Part shown: positions 37,281-49,402 of the stretch, one piece after another | How positions within the stretch are numbered: the stretch's first letter is position 1 | How the letters are laid out: every line of letters begins with the position of its first letter | Assembly (NCBI GenBank): GCA_001949185.1 | Contig: BDGG01000010.1 | Span: 1,249,773 to 1,313,772, forward strand | Source: Ramazzottius varieornatus | Lineage: Eukaryota; Tardigrada; Eutardigrada; Parachela; Ramazzottiidae | Reading direction: 5' to 3' | DNA: 64,000 nucleotides | Notes under the pieces: model-generated | What the model was told of the DNA's origin: nothing | The model's database searches: none | Seen by the model: the letters and a program-made list of their open reading frames with translations, nothing else | Made by a program: the position numbers and the translations under genes

Positions 37281-40200
37281 TTACTCTTTGCCGCGAATGG
37301 TTGAACCCAAATGAAGGCCGTTCTGGGTTCCCGAGTACATGTTACTTCCGGGTCCGCTGTTGACATTGTGGTGACCATTGTGCATCAGTCCGTTGTTAAA
37401 ATTGCCGTTGGACAGAAGACCGGCTGCCGCTGCGTAAGGAGCAAAGTTGTAGAGAGCGTTCTGGTCGCCGAAGGGACCACCGAACTGGGCGGGCATGGGG
37501 GAGTACTGGTGTTGTTGTTGCATGAAGGAAGAGGCCGCAGCAGCGGCTAAGGCAGCTGCCGTGCTGAAGTCGTAATACGAGGAGGCTGACCCGTTGGTCG
37601 GTGGCGGCGAAGTGGCCGATGGCGAGAGGCCTTGGCTATTTTGGGATTGTGTGCTGTTGGGTGAGACGTTGGCCGAGTGGCCTCCGTTGGGTGTGTTGGG
37701 TAAGAATAAATTAGGCGACAGCAGGATGGGTGATGGGTAAATGTATGGCGAAGGGTATCTATCAAAGAGAAGATGAGATGCACTTGGTTCATGTACTGTG
37801 ACAGCTCGAGATGATAAACAGACCGGTAGCGCCAATTTTAGCTCTAATTTGAATTTCGCAGCTCTCCAGAAGTTACAGATGGACACGTCGCATACAAATT
37901 CACCAAGATCGCTATCCCTGGCCGCGCACCATTTTCGTTACTTTGGGCTGAAAGGGTGCGTCACTGAGGAAACTTTCCGGTTCGATTCGCTTGCCAATTG
38001 GGAGCTTTGCGTACAAAACGCACAAGATCGCTATGTTCAGCGGCGCACCTTTCTACCCAATAACAATGAAACCGTACGCCGCTTGAGAGAACAATCATGT
38101 ACGTTCTGTTCTCCCAGCTGCCAATTGTTCTGATCATCTCAGAGAGTTAGTGTATCGTTCCTGCAAGAATATTACTCTGAGTTTGTGTGAGTATATTGTC
38201 ATTTTAACTGTTTCCTGTTGATCTGTCTGAGTAAAAGTCAGACGTAGGCAAGGAAGTTGGCTCTGGGAACTCTGCAGGAGCATCTCTGACACGTCAAGAG
38301 TGACGTCGAGGCAAATATGGCTGACGAAGTAAAGTGGAAGATGGTGCGTCCATGGATGGGAAAAAGTGTTTGTTGACTCGGCTAGATAAATTTGCACTTA
38401 CCCTAGTGGACTCTGAAGGAATGGGGCGTAACTGGCCGCCGCAGCGCGAGCTTGAAGAGCAGCTGGAATAAAAATAACATCGTCAGGCACACACATGGGT
38501 TCGATCTGATGCAAGAATGGAGGCAAGTTGTGTCCCCCCCAACCATCAGACATCAGCAGAACGTGATGGTGCACTCTCACACATCCTAAGTGCACAAATA
38601 ATCATGCCAGAAACAACATCTGGTCAAGCCAAGATCGACAAGAAGGAGCCCCGGAAGGCCGCCTCGTTATCGGAGCTTAGAGAAACCACAGCTCTTCAGC
38701 TGAAGTACCGACCCATCAAATAGAAAAACTTCGCGTACCGTCATCACGATCTCAGGTCGTTCCCTAACGGTAGTGGCTGTTCCTACTCAGCGTGTCCGGG
38801 TAAACTGGGAGCCCAGGAAACTCAGAATACACTGAGTGTCACACACCTGCTTACAACGAACCGTGGGTCTGCCAGATTGTGCATGCGTGCAAGTGCATGG
38901 GAAACAGATACAGTGCGTTTGGGTCTGCAGGTAAAGTGTCCAACCTTCCCGACTCCGACCTGGGAAGACCGCCAGTGAGTCGGACCATCAATCAAATCGG
39001 AAAACTGTGTCCCTCTCTTGTTCTAAACCCGAACAAGGTTTGCGAAGCTCGAGACGATTAATAATTCCCCGAGAACAGCAGGGTGCCGGACCAGGCGATA
39101 AATGGATGTCCTGTCAGCGGACAGATTTATGAATCGGTGAGGCTTGTTTGACATGAGCATGTTTGACAGCTTTTATCGCTTTTCTTCTGCAAGTAGCTAT
39201 TTTCACGAGATTGACTTGCAAAAGCTGACCTACTGTGTTGTGCATTCATGTCCACTTCTTTGGCAGACAAATAACTTAGCACCAAATTAAAGACCTCGTG
39301 GCCATGTTATGAAACTACTGATCAAACAGCGCATGCATAGCTTCGATTTCGAACCTCTGACGTTATCGCGGAACAACGATTTTTAGTTTAAATCTGCGAC
39401 GAGCTCTTGACCTTTCAGACAATCAAACTCAAAGAACTGGGAGGAATGTCGCCCGTCAACTCTATCATAATACATTTATTTTGCAGATTATATATTGCAG
39501 ACGGGAACTTTGCAGTTAGAAACTTTGCAGACGGACTCGAGCTCCATTGAAAATATGGACGGCTGGATATACAGAGCAGCATAACGATTATTCCATCGAC
39601 CTGAATTCAAACAGGACTCATGATAAATTAGTCACGAAATCAATGAAGTACACTCTACTCACTGGAATTTTGAAAGGCTGAACAGTGAATATTCCTCGGT
39701 TATTTCCGCAACTTTGTTTGATGGGCAGAAGTAACTGAACAATAATTGGGACGGTAGCAAACGATTTCTCTGACCCTCACCTCAAATGGCACAGCTTTCC
39801 TCTGTAACTGGATAATCTGGATTAGAGCGTGCGCCACTTGGGGATACTGCCCGGTCAAATTCATTTGCCGACGTCCGACTTTCTATTGGTTGATGATTTG
39901 GAATCAAAATTTTGATGATAAGAGAGGCGAATAAGTTCATTGTTACGAATTAGGGATGGTTTATTAATGGGCGTATCGTAAAGTCCTCGCGTGCCAACAA
40001 GCCTATCGCCGTTATACCGGCTGCCTAATTATACAGCTCGGTTTTGCTTCGATGTCACTTGCGCAGTAGTTAGCCTTCTTGGACGGATCAAAGCTATGGA
40101 TGGATCTTCACAGTTTGAAAAGACAGTACATTGGTTGCATCACTTGGAAGCAAAGGCCGCAAAGGAACTATTTCGGGCTTATTATCAAAGTGGAAAGATC

Positions 40201-42020
40201 ATACTGTGATTCACATGTCTGCCTACATCGCCAAGGATCCGATATGCGAGGTCGCCATCAACCCTTTTCTAAATGGATCCAACGATGAAGATGGAATTAC
40301 ACTGTAAACACACTTCAGGGAACAGAAGCCGCAATCTCTGAGCAAATTGTCCTCTTCCCTTTCACAAGTGCACCCATCCGCCCTCCAATTCCATGAAAAG
40401 TGTGTGAGAAAAAAAGATGGTGGAGTGTCCTATAATCAATCATTCAACTTGTCATCAATTGAACGACGAAATACTTTTACAGAACGCTCTTAACATAGTC
40501 ATGTCTAGCTGCCATCATTCAGAAGCCGCAACATTGCCATCCCATCATTCAAGGTTTCGAAGAACATATTTTTGAGTTTTGACCGGATAGCCTCCATACT
40601 TCCGAACATTCGATACAAGGAAGTAACTGTGATGTGGGCAAATGAACTAAACCAGATCGTCATCCTAATTGGCGCACAGTTTCATTGTTATTGACGGGAA
40701 GATTGCGCCACTTAGGAAGGCGATCTGGTTTGAATCGTTTGCCGACGGCACAGTTGACTCTGTGGCGGAAAACTATCAATAAAAATAATGGAAAGTTTTG
40801 ATTGCTTCCTGGAGCCTGTTTCTTAATATTCGAGAAACGGCAAACAACTTTCTACAGTTGCGCTGAGGGGCAGTCTACCGCCTGATGCGACCGACGGCAC
40901 TTAGATTTGGCCCATCGTTACGTAAGCCATGCTCATTATGCAGATTTGTGAATAGGCATTAAGGCGAATCGATTATTTGTGCAATCATTCAGACTATTTG
41001 GTTTTGCTGAACCACTTCCAGCTGACGCAAGATGGAGGGAAAAGCTCGTGTACCGTTGCAGCGCGCACTTACCAATCCCATTGGTCCGTGGTTTAGCTCC
41101 CAGATATGCCAGATTGACATTGGCTTTCCGACCGTCAATAATCGGATTAGGCTCTTTACATGCTCGCTCCGCCGATAGCCGATCCAGCATCGTTACCTAA
41201 ATCAAAGCGCAACAGTTTAGCCACGATTAAGATAATCGGATCAATTAGGAAAAAATGAAATGAGGATAAACTATAACAAATGCAGAAAATTTTCGAGAGC
41301 TAAGCGAACAAAACGTACAAGATCGTTAGTTCAAGTGGCGCACACTTCGAGCCAGTGACAATGACAATGTGCGCCAGTGACAATGACGAACCTGCACGCT
41401 TTGTCTGACTAGCTCCCATGTTTGTTTGAAAAACGTTCGATGTAGTTCTAAGAAACCTAAGAACATATTCAGCTGTATGGAAAAAAGCCTGGCAAATTTC
41501 GGGGTTAAAACCAGTGGACAAAGACAACGCATACGAAGCCATAGCCGCGGCTCTTGGCCGTTTGGCGATCCGTGATGACCACAGCTTCTTCGATATCCCC
41601 GAAGACTTCAAAGTACTGGCGCAATGTTTCATCCGATGTATGATAAGGCAGACCTCCAACGAAAATCTTGGTGAAGGTTGTATCCTTGTACATGGAGGGA
41701 TAGACGTGAGGATGATGATGAGGCTGTGGCTGCGACGAGGAAGAGCCATTGTTGTGGCCGTTTTGATTGACGACAGCTCCCGACTGGGAGGTCGTGCCAG
41801 AAGTGGACGAAGTCACCACAGGACTTCCAGCCGTGCTGGCCGGCAGAGTGCTGCTGATATTTCCTGTGGCCGAGGAGGAGGTGGTGGTGGTATTTGGTCC
41901 CATTTGTTGAGCGAGATTTGGCTGGTGCTGTGCTGTGCCGGTAATGGCGGTAACGACAGGCGAGGAAGGCCCAACAGCACTGCTAATTGGCAGACTCTTG
42001 TCAGCTTCTGTCGACGACAT
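37281..42020 (-). CDS. Rbm24: RBM24/RBM38 (SUP-12) RNA-binding protein
   Basis: Four exons: 42020-41535, 41196-41073, 38462-38402, 37758-37281; 382 residues. This family has one RRM and controls muscle and developmental splicing and mRNA stability through GU-rich elements. The RRM is nearly identical to the vertebrate proteins: RNP2 [31 protein letters not shown]1 [29 protein letters not shown]. An N-terminal extension of about 110 residues (Ser/Thr/Pro-rich, then His-rich [15 protein letters not shown]) precedes it and is longer than in vertebrates. The C-terminal half is Ala-rich ([18 protein letters not shown]) and Pro/Asn-rich. Intron 2 is about 2.6 kb, the longest in the window, and intron 3 about 640 nt; both are filled with MITE copies. 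RBM24 and RBM38 cannot be told apart here. Confidence 0.93.
37892..38127. mobile_element. Two tandem MITE family A copies
   Basis: In RBM24/38 intron 3. Copy one (about 37892-37998) pairs CACCAAGATCGCTATC with the CGATTCGCTTGCC end; copy two (about 38009-38127) has the same CAAGATCGCTATG start and GCCGCTTGAGAGAAC right core. Confidence 0.75.
38845..38932. repeat. Family B-like palindromic element
   Basis: ACCTGCTTAC at the left and GTCTGCAGGT at the right, with GTGCATGCGTGCAAGTGCA inside; in RBM24/38 intron 2. Confidence 0.4.
39781..39869. mobile_element. MITE family A copy, left end decayed
   Basis: Right half is intact (GCGTGCGCCACTTGG to TTCATTTGCCG); the left end is diverged. In RBM24/38 intron 2. 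Confidence 0.7.
40637..40743. mobile_element. MITE family A, best-preserved copy
   Basis: A 107-bp inverted repeat: GGCAAATGAACTAAACCAG at the left pairs with the reverse complement of CTGGTTTGAATCGTTTGCC at the right, and the inner AATTGGCGCAC pairs with GATTGCGCCACTT. In RBM24/38 intron 2. Confidence 0.92.
41305..41395. mobile_element. MITE family A copy, rearranged
   Basis: In RBM24/38 intron 1. Left part GTACAAGATCGTTAGTTCAAG with GTGGCGCACA; right core GTGCGCCAGTGAC, with a short GTGACAATGAC duplication. Confidence 0.6.
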
Positions 42021-45000
42021 CTCGATCTCTTCCTTCGGATGATAGGTTAAAGGAATAAAATGCAAAGCTAAAATAAATTACACAGGAATATAAAGTAGAC
42101 GGTCACGTGAGGCACTGAGATGAGGCACGTGAGTACTTCTGGTGGCGAACCGGCAATTGAAATAATACTGAACAATAAGAGGATAAACGGATAGAGAATG
42201 ATAAAAGGTACGATGAGATAGCTTTTGCGGTTACGGAAGCTCCAAAAACAAAGGTTAGCAAACAACGGTCGTGAAGAGTGAAATTACTCAAACGGTACTG
42301 GTAGCAAAAGCGTGCGACGTTTTATTCAATCAGCGGATGGCGCGCAAAAATGGCACAATTATTTCACTCACGTTACAAACCACGGCAATTCACTCTCAAC
42401 TCGACTGCACATCCACACCAACTAACTAAAAAGTCTTGGCTGTATGTCTTTGGCGTTTTATGTGCTTGCTTCGGCAGCAGTAGAGCCTTGGCCATTTATA
42501 TCTCCATCTTGTTTGGCCGAGTTATACAGCGCAGCTTCGATTATCTTCGATTGCTTCATACAGTCGGCGGCTGCCTGAACATCTTCCCTAGGTGTACTTC
42601 AACCAGATATTATGGCCCCCTAAGAATCGATATCCACACGCCCTATCTTCAAACGTTGCCTCCTTTCAAACCGGGAAGTTTTCTCCCGTCACGCGGGAAG
42701 CCGGCAGGCGACTATCAGACACCTACATACAACGAACCCCACTTTCAATGTGAGCGACGTGTATTCAGGTGAATGAGAGACAAGCAAACGTTCTCTATTA
42801 TAGCGTGCGATGAGCTAGTGAGTTTCTCGTTCGATTCTCGCACGGAAGCCGGGACAGCTTGCTGTATACCGTATAGTACTAGTACGAGATAATTTGAAGA
42901 ACCAACGTGGACGGTCGTTAAAAATATCGAGGGCGGACTTCCGAGATGAATAGATTTCCGCCTATCTTGCAAAGTGTCGCTTTGAAACATATCAATCAAT
43001 TTCTACATACACTGTTCGCGCTGCTCATTTTCATGTTGCTACAGTACGGAGCTTTGAACACGAAAGTCGATCGGGAAACTGCACCAAGTAACGAATTTTG
43101 AAAGTCCATAATTGCCCCGACAATCCTGATCGTATTTCCTCGTGGAAACTACGTACAGGCGCCTGATACGTCATTGTGCTCCTCAAAATAATATTCACCA
43201 TCATCTGAAACCAGAAAAAGCTGTTCCAGTTAAATATGGGATTCTTTTCGCGTAGACACCATGTTTGTGCATAGGGTTTTCGAAGGTATCTCCGTACAGT
43301 TACGTGGCATCGTAGAATGGTATTGTCACGCAAAGTATCTTGTGAGGTCTTTGCTGATATGTGCTTAGTTTTGTCGCAAAAAGTACGCTAGTTTTTGATG
43401 AGAAAGTTTGATGTTGATTTAGACTCGTAAAACTTCAACATAAACACATAATAACGAGCCTAGCAGCGGAGGACGTAAGACGTTTTGGTTCTTTCCTGCT
43501 TTGTCTTTTCGCATACCACGTTGAATCGTCAGAAGTTTTTATTGCTATCTCAGGTGGAAAATACCCTGAGCCGGTTGAAGCGTCACGACAGTTTAGAATG
43601 AGCTCTAAAGACGCGGTCTTCCAAGGACTGTGGCTTCATACTTTCGAGTAGTCAGTTTTATAGCTGTGAAATGTGTATATCGCCCTGGAAGTCTGCAATG
43701 AACAAACGGAGATATGGATCATAAACTCTCCAAGGAAAATCAAAGAAAATTCCCCGGCTACCGATACGCCTTTCGCTGCGATAAGCAAACATTAGAAATG
43801 GCTGCTTTTATCTCCCGGTGCAGGGCAGCATCCTTTTCCGCCGATAAAACGGCACCAAAGGTGTCCGTGTAAGCCATAAACTCTACTCCGAGCCCATCTT
43901 GATAAGGTGCCACTTTCATAAAAATAACAAGACAGAATCCTAACGAAGCGTAACTTATGGCTGTCTGGCCCTCATTGTGTTAAATTGGATTACCGCGCTG
44001 ATGGAAAACGTCATGTACTGACATGCAGAAACCTTTCCGTCACTGCGACTGGGTCGCTGTCCATTTTTGACGACGCAAGCAAACCTGCATACACATCCAG
44101 CATTCGATTATGTACATTCGCAGTATACAGGTTCGCGAAAGTTCTGCCGATCGTTGCCGCCTTATCGTACGCATCTCGAAATATCGTTAGCCAGAAACCA
44201 ATCTAGCTGTTCCAAGTTTCCCTAATAATCCCTTGGCATGCCAAGATTCCGTCTCGGTACGCGGCGGAACTTAGAGACAATTCGGTGTACTCCGTCAATG
44301 TCGGCCATAAATTACAGGCGCACCACTCGTGCCCATCCCGCCTTGTCTTCACCCATCGTTCCGCAGCGCAAGATGCGCCGGATAATGTCAATATCTGCCA
44401 CAAAAGAATTCAATCATGAAGAGTTGAACTCGGCGCCACTTTGAACTTGACTCACGCAACAATCTAATTTCTCCTCCTTCCCAGCATATCACTTAATCTT
44501 CACAAAAAATCACCAAACAAGGTCAGATACTACAAGCAATCCCTCCTGATTGTTCCATCAAAGAGTTGAGCAAACCCTTCTGCGTCGATTGAACATACGA
44601 AACGACCTGATGCGAGGCAATTTCGCTGGAGAACTCCACGCCCTGTTTCACCAGCCTGCGTACAAGGACCCAGTGTAACCGTATGAACACATTGCATGCA
44701 GGTTCCCGATGTCATCACTGTATTATCCGATAACACTTTTAGCTATGCAATAAGTTTTATTCTATACTGTAATGTATCTCAGAATAATCTCAACATGCTG
44801 AAATCGGAATTTGAAACTTGAATGTAACCACGACGGAACCAGTTTCGGTCATGCAAAGTGCCATCACAGCTGCTACGAACCTTTCAATAGACCTTTGAAT
44901 ACCTCCCTGCTTTGGGTCTCATATCTTAGGACAACTATCACCTGGATCCATTAACAACCTAATAAAATACCGCCAACATGCCAATGTTAAAATCTAAAAC

Positions 45001-45078
45001 TATAATAGGGAATGGCACAGCCATGCATGCTAATCTTTCCTGAAACATCACCTCGGAATGAGCACAGTACCGTAGTGT
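42021..45078. other. 3-kb gap between RBM24/38 and P450 reductase
   Basis: It should hold the RBM24/38 promoter and leader (an acceptor TTATTTTAG lies about 50 nt before its ATG) and the reductase 3' UTR with AATAAA on the minus strand at 44761-44756. A short GGCGCCACTTTG word near 44435 may be a MITE remnant. No gene seen. Confidence 0.4.
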
Positions 45079-48000
45079 TTAGCTCCAAACGTCCGACGAG
45101 TAACGTCGCTGCGACTCCAACTTCTTCACGAACGCTTGTGCATCCGCCAGACTCTTCTTGCCGTAGGTCTCCACGATATGGATGATGACTTCGTGGACAT
45201 CCCTCGCCATATTCCGAGCATCCCTGAAGAACAGACAAGTACTGTAAGGTATCTCACAGCAAGAAGCATTGGGAATGTATATCGCCCATACCCGCAAACG
45301 TAAATGTGGCCGCCCTTGTCCAAGTAGGACCAGACTTCTTCTCCGTTCTCTCTCAGCATGTGCTGGACGTAAATTTTGTTCGGTGAGTCTCTCGAAAAAG
45401 CAGTGTAGAATTTGGTCAACGATCCACGTGACACGTACTCCTCCATTTCATCCCGGTAGATGAAGTCCTCGGCTTTACGACGACATCCGAAGTACAACAC
45501 GGTTTCTCCCACCGGCTTACCTAAAACGGAAGAACCGACTGCCTTCTAAATTTCCAATAATTTCTGGTATCAACTGATTACCTTCTTTCCTCATTAGGTC
45601 GCGTTCTTGAATGAAACCACGAAACGGCGCAATGCCGGTTCCCGGGCCGATCATGATTACTGGCGTGAGGGTCTTGAAAGGCAGGCGGAACTGTGAGCGA
45701 CGAACGAATATGGGAACCATGCAAGGACCAGCTGTCAGGTCCATGTTCTTCAACCAGGTGGTGGTTACACCATTATTGACACGACCTGTGGGCGTTGTGT
45801 ACTGGACGACCACAGCGGTGATATGGATCGAGTTGGGGTACAGCTTCGGGGAGGACGATATCGAGTAGTAGCGAGCTTGCAGACGGGGTAGCATCTCGCA
45901 CAAGTGATCCGGTGGCGGCTTGACAGACGGAAGGTCTTCCAGGATGGCCACAATGTGTCGGCAGTCTTTGAGAACCCATTCATTGTAGGCAGCCTGTAAG
46001 AAATCATTCTTTAAGAATATGTAACACCGATGCAGCGCTATTGCACAACAGCTCCCCGAACGTTCCCGTTTTCACTGCCCGTCTATTATACGTTACTTGG
46101 CTCAAAAGTCGTTCAAGATCTAGCACATGGTTATGTTATTTTCGCGCTTTCTTAATAGTCTTCCCGCAGGCACCCATGCTGATTACCGAGCCGGCCCTGA
46201 AGCTACGTACACTAAGAACTGAAACTTCGGCAAGAAGGGAACAAAGCGAGAGGTGACTAGACTACTTCGGATCTGAAGGATTAATTAAAACGTGTGGTTT
46301 AACTGAGCTATTCATACAAATTGATGCAACGAACTTAAGCTGTCTGACGACCATCGTGAAGACTTGTCGTACCTTTCCTTCGTCTGACCGGGACGCCATG
46401 AACCTGAGACGTTCTTTCTCTTCCGGGTCGTTGGCATAGTCGGACAGTTCCTTCAGGATGTGCGTACGAACCGGGGTTGTGATGTCGATGTAGTACGTGA
46501 AAGCCGTGCGGTACGAGCAGGGGCAGGGGAATGGATGCTTCTTGCTGGAATCCTCTGCAACGATGTGAACACGTATAGGTCAAAAGCTAACACAATGACA
46601 GAATGATGCAATGACATTGTGGTCCAAGAAATGTGGTCTCACACCATACCGTCGAGGTTTACAAGGGAGAATAGGTCATCAAGGTTGATATTTAACAGTC
46701 TGCCAATCTGTTCCACGAGTGCTGAGTCATTGGCAGGATAGATGGCCACATGATCACCTGCGTCGTATCTGAAAGTACACAGATAATTTACATTTGACAG
46801 ATAGTAAAAAGTCGCAGTTAAGAAGTTTCATTTCACCGTCGTGAACTTTGCATTTGTTATCGTAGAATGTGCATGCATGGCCGTTAGAGATATCAGTGTT
46901 ACTGTTACGTGGACAAAGCGACAGTTTCAAACCTTAGTTTAGAACCGGTGATATCAATCTCGATATGCAAACAGCCACGATCGCCTCCAACGTGCAACTC
47001 ACGCTTCGCAGTAATCGGGGCTAAGAAGGGATTCTTGGCATCGAACGGCCTGCAACCGGAAGTGGCTATGACAGATGTAGTTAGTCAATCGTACACGTTT
47101 TACCAACGTATGTAAAGATCAACAAAGAAAAGCTCTGATACGCGCAAATTCAACATACGGTCGTTGAGTTTTGAGGGAGTTCAATCGAGCAGGTTCGCCG
47201 TGGAACACTTTCTCTTCCGGAATATCCCCCGGAATGACCAGCTTATACTGACGCGAGTTGGTCTCCTCGCTGTTCTGTTCAAGGCCGAAGTGCTCACATA
47301 CGGCCGGCCAGAACTTGTCCTTCCACGTGATGAAATCATCTTCAATACTGCGAAAGAAAGCAATCCAAACATGAAAGGCACAGGGTTATAACGAGAGTAC
47401 GCAAGGGTTTTCCCCCTACTTTGCGTCGTCGTCTCCCAGCCCAAGTTCGAAGACGCGCGTTGCACCCATGTCAGCCATTCTTTTGTCGATGAGCTTTCCG
47501 AACGAGTTGAAGTGTTCATACGTCTTGTTGCCCAATCCGAAGACTGCATAGTTGATCCCCGAAAGATCCGTCTCACCGCTTTGGACCCAGTCATGCAGTT
47601 CCTGAGCGTTGTCCGTAGGGTCGCCCTCTCCATATGTCGCTACGCAGAAGATCACTAGGGAGTGCTCAATATCCTTTAGCTTCGCGATATCTTCCATATC
47701 GTACTCTTCCGGATCGGCCACCATGCCTTTTAAACCGAAACGGACGGTGTCTTTGGCCAGTCGAGTGGAAAACTCTTCGGCAGTTCCAGTCTGACTTCCG
47801 TAAAACACGACCACGTTCTTTCCCTATGTAAGAAATCACGTGTAAATTCACAGTATTCTTCATGACAGAGCAGAACAGTACCGATGATTTCATCTTTTCC
47901 ACAAATCCACTCGTCGACGCAGTACTTTGCGTGTTCGGTCTGTGAAAAGGCAGGTGTGTGAAGTGCCGTGTAGAGGAAACAGTAATTGGGGGAAGATACC

Positions 48001-48218
48001 TACATGACGGTTAGTCTTGCAGCGTTCACATTAGTCGTGCTGCTGTTCCGTCGATTATACAGGAAAAATACAGCCGCCACCAGACATGCGGCTACGACAA
48101 TGTAGTCCAGCACCGTGAAAGACAGCGCGGAGGTAATTTCGGGGATTACAGAGGTGTCGGGAGATGCGTTGGGGAGCTTGATGTCCGCATGGATTGTCGC
48201 ACCTGTGGATTCGGCCAT
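45079..48218 (-). CDS. Por: NADPH-cytochrome P450 reductase
   Basis: Ten exons: 48218-48004, 47939-47882, 47823-47420, 47347-47159, 47049-46933, 46768-46650, 46554-46373, 45993-45582, 45520-45292, 45223-45079; 689 residues (human about 680). It passes electrons from NADPH through FAD and FMN to microsomal P450s and haem oxygenase. One N-terminal membrane anchor (TVLDYIVVAACLVAAVFFLY) precedes the flavodoxin domain (SQTGTAEEF, YGEGDPTDNA, FGLGNKTYEHF). The FAD part shows RYYSISSSP and GVTTTW; the NADPH part shows GPGTGIAPFRGF and FGCRRKAEDFIYRDE. The protein ends YSSDVWS, with the C-terminal Trp that stacks on FAD. All key cofactor motifs are intact. Confidence 0.97.
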
Positions 48219-49402
48219 GGTCAACGGTAGATTACCTGTCCGACACTCAGAAACCGGAACGTCCCTTCTGTCGATAAGGTATCCTTTTCCGTCTTCCCAG
48301 CCGATGCTGTCCCACGGGTTTCTGGAGCCTGCTAAGACGTCGATGACAGTTTCCAGCAGCTATAATCGAGCCTTACATAAGCCAGGTTGTCAGATTAGGC
48401 TATTAAGGTCGTTTTGCAGAACTTGAATTTTAAAATTCAGAATCAATCAGCTGTTGTCTGGCCCTAAAGTGGAATGACATGGATTCACTCCCTGTTACCT
48501 GCTAAATTGCGTTGGACAAGATGGCATGGCATGCCGAGGTTGCTGAAAGGACTACTCCACCAACCCGCTGGACGGGCATAGCGCCAAGTGCTGTGGGAAT
48601 CTGGATCGTTTGGTTCCTTCTGTTCCCCTGCGTAGTGCATGGTGAACTGGACCGTGTAACCTCGACTGTGTTGTTGTTCGAATTCAAAATTAGCACAATC
48701 AACTGGTACTTTTGGAAACTCCACTCCGAGATTAGGTTCTTTATGGACTTCTTCCTTCGAAACATTTCCGTCGACTAAAGTACGATCTGCTGATCTGGCT
48801 TCCTCTCCTGTTCATCTGACAAGTTCGTTCATCCCGGGTTGTGTCTGTGCTTGCGTAAAGTGCAGGCGGAAACGGCAGTAGTCGTCGGTTGTGCTGATTC
48901 AGCGAGGATCGGCCAGAGTGCATTGCCTCCGTTAATCGCCCTTGACATCGAGAGAAAATTTCCCCAAGACCGTTGTTGCAGATCGAAAGGTACGTTTGCG
49001 CATTTCAGAACGTTAAATGATCATTGCTATTGCTGCCGATTGTTGGGAGAAGCGTGATTGACTGCATGTAGACTAACCGTGGTCGTTCGGAAGAAAAGAG
49101 GCATAGTTAGGCTAAGAATGGAGTTGTGTTTGTGGTTATTTAAAGCACCGTCTTTGTCCTGGGAATACCTTCACGTACACTACACAGGGCTGTTACCTGT
49201 TAGATTAGCTAACTCTGGAATCTTGCCGAGTAGTTAGAGGAGTTGAAATAGTGTGATTGGCGGAGATTGCGGCAATCGAATTATGGCTTTTGGGTTGTGT
49301 ATACATACGATGATGCATTTAGCCTTGACGCTGTTTTCCTGTTGCAGACTTCCGTACCCAAAATACTGACCGAGGTTTTCACGATTGGACTTCATCAAGG
49401 AC
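48219..49402. other. Divergent promoter region of reductase and SMG6
   Basis: No gene seen. A strong acceptor (CTGTTGCAG, AG ending at 49347) lies 55 nt before the SMG6 ATG, suggesting a leader intron or trans-splice site. Confidence 0.4.

Noticed and set aside
39340-39400. tRNA-like GGTTCGAAATC word on the minus strand
   Set aside because: No A-box, anticodon stem or acceptor pairing could be drawn around it; no tRNA gene was found in the window.
47609-47831. Plus-strand frames over the flavodoxin region
   Set aside because: Antisense shadows of a conserved P450 reductase exon.
48502-48778. Plus-strand frame with a hydrophobic stretch resembling a signal peptide
   Set aside because: No splice support or family match; it lies in the divergent promoter region of two strong genes.
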